DNA of 46,379 nucleotides. Source: Planctomycetaceae bacterium. GTDB lineage: Bacteria; Planctomycetota; Phycisphaerae; Phycisphaerales; SM1A02. Position numbers and translations under genes: made by a program. The DNA is taken from NCBI GenBank assembly GCA_947474065.1, contig CANJHD010000010.1, forward strand, positions 1 to 46,379. The letters run 5' to 3'. Shown one piece after another: positions 1-6,480 of the stretch (within the stretch, counting starts at the first letter, position 1; every line of letters starts with the position of its first letter). Under the pieces are notes generated by a model. It did no database searches, was not told the origin of the DNA, and saw only the letters and a program-made list of their open reading frames with translations.

Positions 1-3
1 AAT

Positions 4-42
4 GAAAAAACCAGCAGGGCCGGCTCTCGCCGGCCCTGCTGG
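4..42 (-). terminator. Intrinsic terminator of the lysine-rich microprotein gene
   Basis: A perfect 14-bp inverted repeat (11-24 with 29-42) closes a 4-nt loop. On the minus strand it is followed directly by six T residues (complement of 5-10). It lies about 20 nt beyond the stop codon of the 63-128 gene, which is the classical arrangement of a rho-independent terminator. Confidence 0.9.
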
Positions 43-62
43 TATTGTCCGGTCGAGCAGAT

Positions 63-128
63 TTACTTGCTCTTCTTCTTCGCGGTCTTCTTAGCTACCT
101 TCTTGGCAGCCTTCTTCTTCTTGGCCAT
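63..128 (-). CDS. Lysine-rich 21-residue microprotein (histone H1 tail-like)
   Basis: The reading frame encodes M-A-K-K-K-K-A-A-K-K-V-A-K-K-T-A-K-K-K-S-K and then TAA. Twelve of 21 residues are lysine and most of the rest are Ala, Thr, Ser or Val. This resembles the AKKAAKK tails of histone H1 and of bacterial Hc1/AlgP-type DNA-compacting proteins. The gene is complete: an AGGGAG ribosome site lies 7 nt upstream of the ATG, a TTCACA/17/TATTAA promoter lies further upstream, and a strong terminator follows. The likely role is binding nucleic acid or another polyanion, perhaps in the nucleoid or on the ribosome. That is inferred from composition only. It is too short for most gene finders and could be missed, but the signals around it argue that it is real. 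Confidence 0.72.
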   Translation of the reverse strand: MAKKKKAAKKVAKKTAKKKSK

Positions 129-206
129 GGTTTGGCTCCCTTTGTGTTACGCGTACGGGTCGGAGTGATCAGAGGCCCGCGTAACTCGGCTCCTGAACGC
201 TTGTTA

Positions 207-235
207 TTAATACCTGTATCGGCACAGCCTGTGAA
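207..235 (-). promoter_or_regulatory. Candidate sigma-70 promoter for the lysine-rich microprotein
   Basis: On the minus strand, TTCACA (complement of 230-235) is separated by exactly 17 nt from TATTAA (complement of 207-212). The predicted start site near 200 gives a leader of about 70 nt before the ATG at 128. Sequence match only. Confidence 0.5.
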
Positions 236-387
236 GGGGGTTGAGAAGAATTTTTCTAAGATTTCTTTGAAAGTGCACTTGATGGACCCCTTCGTGTCGC
301 TACAGGGTGAACTGTAAATCACTGCAAGTGCACGGATTCACCGAGAATTCCCGAGCAAATCACGCGACCTTTGCGGAGAATGCACCC

Positions 388-1128
388 ATGACGAGCACTC
401 TGTTACCCCAGTCTCACGCTACTGAAGAATCTTTTCGCCCACTGCGAATTGTGCTGCATGGAGCCCTCGGACGGATGGGTCAACGCCTCTTGGGGTGCAT
501 CTCAACCGAACGCGGCTGCCGAATCGCGCAATCAATTGACCGCGACAACCAGCTTGAAGTTCATCCCGGAGATGCAGACGTCGTGATCGATTTCTCAAGC
601 GACGACGGCGCCATGCGTGCCGCGCAGGCTGCAACCACGCTTGGATGTGCGCTCCTTGTAGGTACCACCGGACTATCGCAGGCATCATTGGATGCAGTGA
701 CAAGAGCGTCGGCATGGGTGCCGGCGATGGTGGCGCCCAACACTTCACTGGGGGTTGCAGTGACCCGCAAACTCGTCATGGACGCGGCGCGTCTCCTACC
801 AGGCTTTGACATTGACATCACAGAAACGCATCACATCCGCAAGCTTGATGCACCAAGTGGTACTGCACTCAGCCTGGCGGCAGCAGTAGCTCAAGGCACA
901 GGAAAGCCTATGAATCCAGCACGAATTCATCCAATTCGCGCTGGTGATGTAGTTGGCGAGCATGTGGTGACGTTCAGTGGTCCTGGTGAGCGACTGATGA
1001 TCACTCACTCCGCCACGAGCCGCGACCTCTTCGCACTCGGGGCGCTGCGCATGGCCCGCTGGCTAGCGCAGCAACCGGCTGGCATGCATGTGACCGATGA
1101 ATGGTTTGCTGACTTTGCACGCGGTTAA
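388..1128 (+). CDS. dapB: 4-hydroxy-tetrahydrodipicolinate reductase
   Basis: DapB reduces 4-hydroxy-tetrahydrodipicolinate with NAD(P)H in the cytoplasmic lysine/diaminopimelate pathway, and so feeds peptidoglycan synthesis. The 246-residue protein has the N-terminal dinucleotide-binding motif GALGRMGQ near residue 26. The segment DVVIDFS and the loop VGTTGLS follow. The catalytic signature THHIRKLDAPSGTAL near residue 150 contains the paired His and the Lys of the family. The length is slightly below the usual 265-270. An in-frame start exists at 307, but the ATG at 388 has GGAG at 375-378 (9-nt spacing) and starts closer to the conserved fold, so it is preferred. The gene stands alone here, with the next + strand gene 63 nt downstream. 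Confidence 0.95.
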   Translation: MTSTLLPQSHATEESFRPLRIVLHGALGRMGQRLLGCISTERGCRIAQSIDRDNQLEVHPGDADVVIDFSSDDGAMRAAQAATTLGCALLVGTTGLSQASLDAVTRASAWVPAMVAPNTSLGVAVTRKLVMDAARLLPGFDIDITETHHIRKLDAPSGTALSLAAAVAQGTGKPMNPARIHPIRAGDVVGEHVVTFSGPGERLMITHSATSRDLFALGALRMARWLAQQPAGMHVTDEWFADFARG

Positions 1129-1191
1129 GTTCCCTCGCCACTGTGGGGCATCAGCCACCACATCCCCTTCGCTGCTACCCTTCATTCCCAC

Positions 1192-2439
1192 ATGGCCACT
1201 GACCTTCTTCGTTGGTACACACTTGCCTCGGGCGCCCGCCTCGTGGTGGAACGCATGCCTGGTACCCGTAGTTGCGCGGCGGTCTGGATGCTGCCCGTCG
1301 GAACAGCGAGCGACCCCGAGGGTGATGCCGGTGAGGGCGAGGCCACCGTTCTCTCGGAACTCATCCTCCGCGGCGCGGCTGGCAAATCAAGCCGCGATAT
1401 CTCTGATGCCTTTGATGCACTGGGTGCGCAGCGTCACGGCGCGGCGGCGGTTCATCACACAATGCTCTCGACCCTATGCATGGGCGAGCGCATTGAAGAG
1501 GCAATGCGCCTACTTTCCTTGGTAGTTCGGCAGCCGCACCTGGATGCAGACGCCTTGGAATCGGTGCGCGCCATCGCACTTCAGGCGCTGAATGGTCTCG
1601 AAGACGAGCCGCAACATCTTGCCGGGGTCCGCCTGCGCGAGTTTGCAATGCCTGCGCCATTCAATCGCAGTGGATACGGCACCGTTGCTGGTTTGCAGTC
1701 ACTCACCCAGGACCGAATCCGCGCCTCATGGGCCCGGCGCGCACGTCCGGTCGGCACCGTGATCGGTATGGCGGGCGATATTGAGCCCGAGCGCGCCCGT
1801 GACATGGTGGAGCGCCTTCTTGAGGGCTGGAGCGGCTCCACAGAGGAACCCGTTGAGACCCGCCCCGCCCTGCGCGGATCGCATTTGGTGCAGCTTGATA
1901 CGCAGCAGACCCACCTCGCCATCGGTTTCGATGCCCCGCCCGATCGGGATGCCGACGCCCATGCCCACCGCGTGGCGATTCGAATTCTGGGGGGCGCAAG
2001 CAGCAGCCGCCTCTTCACCGAAGTGCGAGAGAAGCGCGGGCTCTGCTATTCAGTGGGAGCCTCCTCGGCACTTGGACGCGACCGCGGATTGGTGCAGGTC
2101 TATGCAGGAAGCACCCACGAACGCGCCCCGCGCACCTTGGAATGCATCATGACCGAACTGGAGCGATTCGAGCAGGGAATCACCGCCGATGAGTTCCGCG
2201 ACGCCCTTGTCGGCGCAAAGGCTGGTCTCATCATGAGCGGCGAAAGTTCAAGCGCCCGTGCTGCAACCATTGCGTCGCAACTATGGCGCCTCGGCGAGGC
2301 CATGGACCTTGCACAGAGTGCAGCTGAGTTTGATCGCCTCACCCTTGCTGGCGTGAATGAATACATCGCGCGCGACATGGGAGCCGCCTGGCGTGCTGGA
2401 CGAACTCAGGTGACGGTTGCGCCGCGCTTGGTGGGCTAA
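1192..2439 (+). CDS. M16 (pitrilysin/insulinase) family protein lacking the zinc-binding HxxEH motif
   Basis: The 415-residue protein has the two-lobed fold of M16B peptidases (processing-peptidase type). At the place where active members carry G-x-A-H-x-x-E-H, this protein reads G-E-A-T-V-L-S-E (residues 49-56). Both zinc-binding His and the catalytic Glu are therefore replaced. The C-terminal lobe keeps the substrate-side signature REKRGLCYSVGA near residue 280, with the conserved R/Y elements. It is probably the non-catalytic partner of a heterodimeric M16B protease, or a chaperone-like relative; an active partner is not in the window. No signal peptide or strong ribosome site is visible; the ATG at 1192 fits the start of the fold. 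Its stop codon overlaps the convergent stop of the small gene at 2436. Confidence 0.85.
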   Translation: MATDLLRWYTLASGARLVVERMPGTRSCAAVWMLPVGTASDPEGDAGEGEATVLSELILRGAAGKSSRDISDAFDALGAQRHGAAAVHHTMLSTLCMGERIEEAMRLLSLVVRQPHLDADALESVRAIALQALNGLEDEPQHLAGVRLREFAMPAPFNRSGYGTVAGLQSLTQDRIRASWARRARPVGTVIGMAGDIEPERARDMVERLLEGWSGSTEEPVETRPALRGSHLVQLDTQQTHLAIGFDAPPDRDADAHAHRVAIRILGGASSSRLFTEVREKRGLCYSVGASSALGRDRGLVQVYAGSTHERAPRTLECIMTELERFEQGITADEFRDALVGAKAGLIMSGESSSARAATIASQLWRLGEAMDLAQSAAEFDRLTLAGVNEYIARDMGAAWRAGRTQVTVAPRLVG

Positions 2440-2696
2440 GCGCGAACGGTCAGTTCGATGACCGAGTACTGGTCAAGGTTCAGCACGGTGATCTCGCCAT
2501 CATCCGTTTGAATCTCAAGACGATCGAGCCACAGGCGGTCGTGCTGACTGTGCGCGAACCAACTCCCGGTCTCAGACTGACGGTAACGAAGCACCTTGCC
2601 CTCAATGGTGGTGGTGCTCACATGGCGCACCGCGGGGAGTTGCTGCGTAACCCGGACGCGTGTTCCGGCAGAGAATGCTGACATTTCGAGGGACAT
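2436..2696 (-). CDS. Conserved small protein of unknown function
   Basis: An 86-residue protein, probably beta-strand rich. Notable segments are GTRVRVTQQ near the start, the central ETGSWFAHS and DRLWLDRL, and DGEITVLNLDQYSVIE near the end. I recall small proteins of this pattern in varied bacteria but cannot name a function; an SH3-like small barrel is plausible. It follows the permease gene on the same strand with a 29-nt gap if the ATG at 2696 is used. An upstream in-frame start at 2759 would overlap the permease by 34 nt and seems less likely. The stop overlaps that of the M16 gene arriving from the other side. Confidence 0.7.
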   Translation of the reverse strand: MSLEMSAFSAGTRVRVTQQLPAVRHVSTTTIEGKVLRYRQSETGSWFAHSQHDRLWLDRLEIQTDDGEITVLNLDQYSVIELTVRA

Positions 2697-2725
2697 GGAC
2701 TGCGCAGTATAGGAACGAGCCGCCG

Positions 2726-3715
2726 TTACGCGACCGCTGAGCGGGCGCGAATTCGCCACTGACTCACGATCACGCCGGCAAACATCAGGGCGCAGCCAGC
2801 CAGTTTCCAGCGTGTCATCGGTGACCCGAGGCTTGTCCAGCCCGTCGCCAGGAAGACCGCCTCGGCCACTGCCGCAAACACGCTCTCAAGGCTCAAGAGG
2901 ATGGCGGCGTGTGCGGGCGGCGCGCTGCTCTGCGCCACGGTCTGCAATGTGAACGCAATGCATGTGGAGAGCAACGCCGCAAAGGCGAGCGGCCAGGCCA
3001 CTGCCTGCAAGGCTCCAAACTCGAACACCTCGCGCGCGCCCCATGCCTCGGTCGGCCAACCGTGTGCTACGACCTGCGAAGCCAGTAATGCCGCAGCTCC
3101 GGTGACAGCAAACTGCACCACACTGATGACGAACGGATCGGTGTCGGGCGCTGCCCAGCCAATGATCTGCACATGGAAGCTCCACGCGAGCGCGCACGCC
3201 AGCACCCAGACATCGCCTTGATTGATCGAGATGCCAGTGACGCTTCCTGAAGGGTCGTACAAACTCAGATAAAAAAGCCCAACCACTGCCGCGAGCGCAC
3301 CGACCCATACATTCCAGCGGACTCGTTGCCCAACAAAGAGACCGAGCATCGGCACGATGATCACATAGAGCCCGGTGATAAATCCGGCGTTACTCACGCT
3401 CGTGGAATGCATTCCCACTTGTTGCAATGTGCTGCCGAGCGCCATGGCGCATCCAGCCAAGCATCCACCGAGAAGCGCATTGCGGCGAGCGCGACCCGGG
3501 GCAATACGCCGAAAGCGCGGGAGTGCGATCGGCAGCAGAATGGCTGCACCGATTGCAAAGCGAATGCCAGTGAAGAGCAGCGGCCCCATGTGTTCGGTGG
3601 CAAATTTCTGCGCAACGAATGTGGCGCCCCAGATCAATGCCGCGGTCAAGAGAAGTGCATCGGCAGCGAATATCCCAAGCCTGCGTGGCGCCGCCGAGGA
3701 TGCACTGTTGGTCAT
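2726..3715 (-). CDS. EamA/DMT-superfamily permease
   Basis: A 329-residue inner-membrane protein with ten predicted hydrophobic helices arranged as two five-helix EamA repeats. The N-terminal signature ALIWGATFVAQKFA is typical of the drug/metabolite transporter superfamily. The second half begins near WVLACALAWSFHVQIIG. Members move amino acids, nucleotides or other small metabolites; the substrate cannot be read from sequence. Its ATG overlaps the stop of the upstream lipoprotein gene by 4 nt (3712-3715), so the two are translationally coupled. The small 2436-2696 gene follows in the same direction. Confidence 0.9.
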   Translation of the reverse strand: MTNSASSAAPRRLGIFAADALLLTAALIWGATFVAQKFATEHMGPLLFTGIRFAIGAAILLPIALPRFRRIAPGRARRNALLGGCLAGCAMALGSTLQQVGMHSTSVSNAGFITGLYVIIVPMLGLFVGQRVRWNVWVGALAAVVGLFYLSLYDPSGSVTGISINQGDVWVLACALAWSFHVQIIGWAAPDTDPFVISVVQFAVTGAAALLASQVVAHGWPTEAWGAREVFEFGALQAVAWPLAFAALLSTCIAFTLQTVAQSSAPPAHAAILLSLESVFAAVAEAVFLATGWTSLGSPMTRWKLAGCALMFAGVIVSQWRIRARSAVA

Positions 3716-4209
3716 CGCGCCGTCTCCGGCCAGCGCACTTCGCGCGAGGCCGTCATCCGAGCTCCGTCAACACCTTCAAAGGTGGCCTGCAATACAACGA
3801 TGCGCCCGGGCGGCGGATCAATGGAGAGCGGAATACGCATGGAGTAGGTCTCGGTCACCGAATCCCATGCGCGCGCGTGCCCGCCAACTCCAGCGAGGTC
3901 TGCGGATTGGCGACCAATCTCGTTGCCATCGAAACGCACCAAGACCGTGAGTTCGCCCAAGGCCTTGGTTTCGTCGCGCTCGCTGTCATAGAACTCGACG
4001 CGCGCGTCGATCATGGAACTGCGGCCGACGCGTGCCACAATCGGGGTTGTGAGCGCACTGACTTCCATCTTCTCGGCACGCCAGCGCCAGGTAGCGCCGG
4101 CTCCGGCACTGGCAACATCCTTGCCCGCCCGCTCGCCGCATGCAGGAAGCAGGATTGCGGTGACCGCCAGGAGCATTGGCACAATGGCCGCGGGGCGGCG
4201 CAAAGCCAT
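3712..4209 (-). CDS. Predicted lipoprotein of unknown function
   Basis: A 165-residue protein with an N-terminal signal of about 24 residues (two Arg, a hydrophobic core and the lipobox LLPAC followed by G). The mature part looks like a single beta-sandwich; it contains ARVEFYDSERDETKALGEL and VLVRFDGNEIG, and ends WPETAR. I do not recognise the family. A start at 4287 is possible in frame but would bury the lipobox behind 26 extra residues, so the ATG at 4209 is preferred. It is coupled by a 4-nt overlap to the downstream permease and lies divergent to the PDZ lipoprotein gene. Confidence 0.75.
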   Translation of the reverse strand: MALRRPAAIVPMLLAVTAILLPACGERAGKDVASAGAGATWRWRAEKMEVSALTTPIVARVGRSSMIDARVEFYDSERDETKALGELTVLVRFDGNEIGRQSADLAGVGGHARAWDSVTETYSMRIPLSIDPPPGRIVVLQATFEGVDGARMTASREVRWPETAR

Positions 4210-4344
4210 GGGCGCTCGGAATGGCACCACCGCGCCGCGAAGCGAGGTGGCGAAACGTGGCGAAGAGCGGTGGTGCGGTTGGTCCATGGGGTTCAGCGAG
4301 GCAGGAAGATAGTCGCTGCAATGGTGCTTGTATCATTAACAATC

Positions 4345-5565
4345 ATGCGATCCCCCCTGATCCCCACATGTTGCATCGCCCTCGCACTCGTCGGATGCGC
4401 AAGCACCGAGCAACCCGCGGAGCTGTCAACGGCCACTGGAAGTGAAGAAACAACGGGTGCGGTGGCGGTTTCAGGTGAACCTGGCGCCCCAAGTATGGCC
4501 GCTGACGCGAACGCCGATGCTCTGGCGACGGCCGTAGAACGGCCTGCGGGAGAAGTGAAGCCAGTCCCGGTTGAGATCTCCGTGGACGGAGCGATGACGA
4601 CGACCGATCAGATCGCCGGAGCGCCCGCAGCGAGTGCCAAGAGCCCAACCGACACCACTCCAACGCGCGATGGCATGGCACACCGATGGGAGTTGCGTGC
4701 GTTCAGTGGCAACCGCATCGAAGTCTTTATGGATTCACAGCCGGTTGCGCAAGACCGCATCGTTCGCAAGGCAAACCACGTTGCAGTGCTTGATGCCAAG
4801 GGAACTGTCATTGAGCGGCTCGATATTCCGGATTCGTGGACACCTGAGCACGGGACGAAGGTTGATCCGCCAGGGGTGTACCGCACGCGCGATGGCGCTA
4901 CGTTGACCGCTCCGAAAGCAATGCTCGGTGGTCGACTTGAGGCCGTACCAGCTTCAACATTGGCGCACCTGCATGCAGAACACACCAATCCATCGGGCGC
5001 GGAATGTGCATACGTTGCGCAGGTCATTCCAGGACTTGCACTTGACCAGGCCGGCGTGATGCCGCACGACGTCATTGTGGGGATCAATGGATCAAGCAAC
5101 GCATCGACCGAAGCAATCCGCGCAGTGGTTCGCACGGCTGCACCGGGAGATCATGTGAAATTCACGGTCGTGCGTGCTGGACAAACCCGCGAAGCAAATG
5201 TCACGCTGATTCCTTGGGAAGCCAAGCACATGTTGCGCGCACTCGGGCAGGTTGATGCGGTGGCTCCAGCCACCGCGTCGAGTACCCCCGCTCCAGAAAC
5301 GGCGGCGTCTGCTGCTGCTGCGAAGGCAACAACCGCGGCGCTGGCGGCGGCGAAAGCAACAGCGCCGGTCGCTGTGCCAGCGGCCGACCCTGCTACGCAG
5401 GATGAACTTGCCAAGGCGCGTGCGCGCATCACCGATCTTGAGCGTCGGATGCAGGCGGACGAAGCTGTGCGTCGATCGATTCGACCGCAACCGATGCCTG
5501 CGCCAAGTAGTGGTGCAGTGCCGGCACCTTCGGATGCCAAGCCTGCCACGGCGCCAGGGGACTAA
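4345..5565 (+). CDS. PDZ-domain lipoprotein
   Basis: A 406-residue predicted lipoprotein. The first 19 residues form a short signal ending in ALVGC, which would be lipidated. An acidic Ala/Thr-rich linker follows to about residue 110. Next is a region containing WELRAFSGNRIEVFMDSQPV. A PDZ domain spans roughly residues 210-292, with the ligand-groove stretch VIPGLALDQAGVMPHDVIVG and the core EAIRAVVRTAAPGDHVKFTV. After that comes an Ala-rich stretch, then a short coiled coil (ELAKARARITDLERRM) and a Pro-rich tail. PDZ domains bind C-terminal or internal peptides, as in GspC and HtrA; no protease domain is present. The start at 4345 is chosen because it exposes the lipobox. A 16-bp minisatellite follows the stop. 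Confidence 0.82.
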   Translation: MRSPLIPTCCIALALVGCASTEQPAELSTATGSEETTGAVAVSGEPGAPSMAADANADALATAVERPAGEVKPVPVEISVDGAMTTTDQIAGAPAASAKSPTDTTPTRDGMAHRWELRAFSGNRIEVFMDSQPVAQDRIVRKANHVAVLDAKGTVIERLDIPDSWTPEHGTKVDPPGVYRTRDGATLTAPKAMLGGRLEAVPASTLAHLHAEHTNPSGAECAYVAQVIPGLALDQAGVMPHDVIVGINGSSNASTEAIRAVVRTAAPGDHVKFTVVRAGQTREANVTLIPWEAKHMLRALGQVDAVAPATASSTPAPETAASAAAAKATTAALAAAKATAPVAVPAADPATQDELAKARARITDLERRMQADEAVRRSIRPQPMPAPSSGAVPAPSDAKPATAPGD

Positions 5566-5584
5566 GGGTCCGCAAGGTCCGCAA

Positions 5585-5632
5585 GGCTCTCAGGGTTCCA
5601 GGCTCTCAGGGTCCCACGCTCTCAGGGTCCCA
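5585..5632. repeat. 16-bp minisatellite, three units
   Basis: Three consecutive near-identical 16-mers (consensus GGCTCTCAGGGTCCCA) occupy 5585-5600, 5601-5616 and 5617-5632. They are preceded by two shorter AAGGGTCCGC-like units. The array starts about 20 nt after the stop of the PDZ lipoprotein gene and before the tRNA promoter. Confidence 0.85.
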
Positions 5633-5699
5633 CGCCTCACTCAGCGTTGCGCGCGCCACAACAGCGTCCGTATTGGCTTTATCGGCATCGAACCGCCGC

Positions 5700-5728
5700 T
5701 TCCCCCTATGGCATAGCCGCGCTAGAAT
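5700..5728 (+). promoter_or_regulatory. Candidate tRNA-Gln promoter
   Basis: TAGAAT at 5723-5728 is a good -10 hexamer, 15 nt before the tRNA 5' end. TTCCCC at 5700-5705 with 17-nt spacing is a poor -35. Support comes mainly from its position. Confidence 0.35.
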
Positions 5729-5743
5729 CTTCGGTTCACGATT

Positions 5744-5814
5744 TGGGAATTGGTGTAACGGTAGCACAACTGACTCTGACTCAGTTTGTCTAGGTTCGAA
5801 TCCTAGATTCCCAG
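5744..5814 (+). tRNA. tRNA-Gln (anticodon CTG)
   Basis: A full cloverleaf can be drawn. The acceptor stem TGGGAAT (5744-5750) pairs with ATTCCCA (5807-5813), and G5814 is the discriminator. The D arm carries GGTGTAACGGTAGCAC. The anticodon stem ACTGA/TCAGT (5769-5773 with 5781-5785) holds the loop CTCTGAC, with anticodon CTG at 5776-5778, which reads CAG codons. The T stem is CTAGG/CCTAG around TTCGAAT. The 3' CCA is not encoded. Confidence 0.95.
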
Positions 5815-5841
5815 TTCATTGATCTTCTTCGAACACCGAAC

Positions 5842-5872
5842 GCCCGGTTCATCGCCGGGCAATTTCGTTTTT
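5842..5872 (+). terminator. Terminator downstream of tRNA-Gln
   Basis: GCCCGG (5842-5847) pairs with CCGGGC (5855-5860) around a 7-nt loop. It is followed by AATTTCGTTTTT, an interrupted T tract, about 28 nt after the tRNA. It also lies between the tRNA and the convergent secretion operon. Confidence 0.65.
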
Positions 5873-5904
5873 GGTGCATCACCTTGCTGTGACTTCACGG
5901 GCGT

Positions 5905-6480
5905 TCAGCGCACTTCGCCCGATGCCATCGGCTCGAACGCAATGGAACGAACACCGTCAGACCAAATGGGTGCGGCGCCGGACGCCGGACGAAACCACGT
6001 AACAAAGTCAAGGGCTGTGCCATCAATGTGATCGTTGCCGCCATCATCAAGCAGCGAGACTTGGAATCGATATCCCTCGCCAATCAGACTGCGGAATCTG
6101 CCAAGGTCAAGGTCGCGCGTCGGGATGCTCCAGACGTGAATCGGGTGATCACCGGGTGCGGACGGTGAGCCCGCCGTACCCATTCGATACGCCGCGACAT
6201 TCAATGTGCCCTCGCGCCAAACCGGTGTTGGATACGGGCGCGCAAAGAGATACAACTCAATACTGAGCCGATCTGGACGACCGTTCGCATCACCGTCGGT
6301 CGGCTTCGGTGCGTACAACGCACTGATAGCGTTGATCGGCACTCCCTCTGGCGCGGTCTGCGGCACGCGCGCGTGCGGCGGCATTGGCCGACCGTCCGAT
6401 GTCTCCTTGGAGACAGTCTCGCAACCGGCAACACCCAATGTCAGGCCAAGTGCAAAGCAAATCGGTGACGAGTAATTCAT
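5905..6480 (-). CDS. Lipoprotein coupled to the giant secretin gene
   Basis: A 191-residue predicted lipoprotein with a signal of 20 residues ending in the lipobox GVAGC. The mature protein includes GDANGRPDRLSIELYLFARP, then PVWREGTLNVAAYRMG and HPIHVWSIPTRDL, and ends with SIAFEPMASGEVR. It looks like a compact beta-sandwich; I do not recognise the family. Its ATG overlaps the stop of gspD by 4 nt, so it is the last cistron of the secretion operon and its synthesis is coupled to the secretin. Secretins often need a small outer-membrane lipoprotein (pilotin or GspS) for targeting and assembly, and this protein's position suits such a job. That is inference; it does not visibly resemble known pilotins, which are usually smaller and helical. 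Confidence 0.78.
   Translation of the reverse strand: MNYSSPICFALGLTLGVAGCETVSKETSDGRPMPPHARVPQTAPEGVPINAISALYAPKPTDGDANGRPDRLSIELYLFARPYPTPVWREGTLNVAAYRMGTAGSPSAPGDHPIHVWSIPTRDLDLGRFRSLIGEGYRFQVSLLDDGGNDHIDGTALDFVTWFRPASGAAPIWSDGVRSIAFEPMASGEVR

Noticed and set aside
3619-4344. In-frame extension upstream of the PDZ lipoprotein
   Set aside because: It runs antisense to the permease and lipoprotein genes and would hide the lipobox. The ATG at 4345 gives a proper lipoprotein signal.
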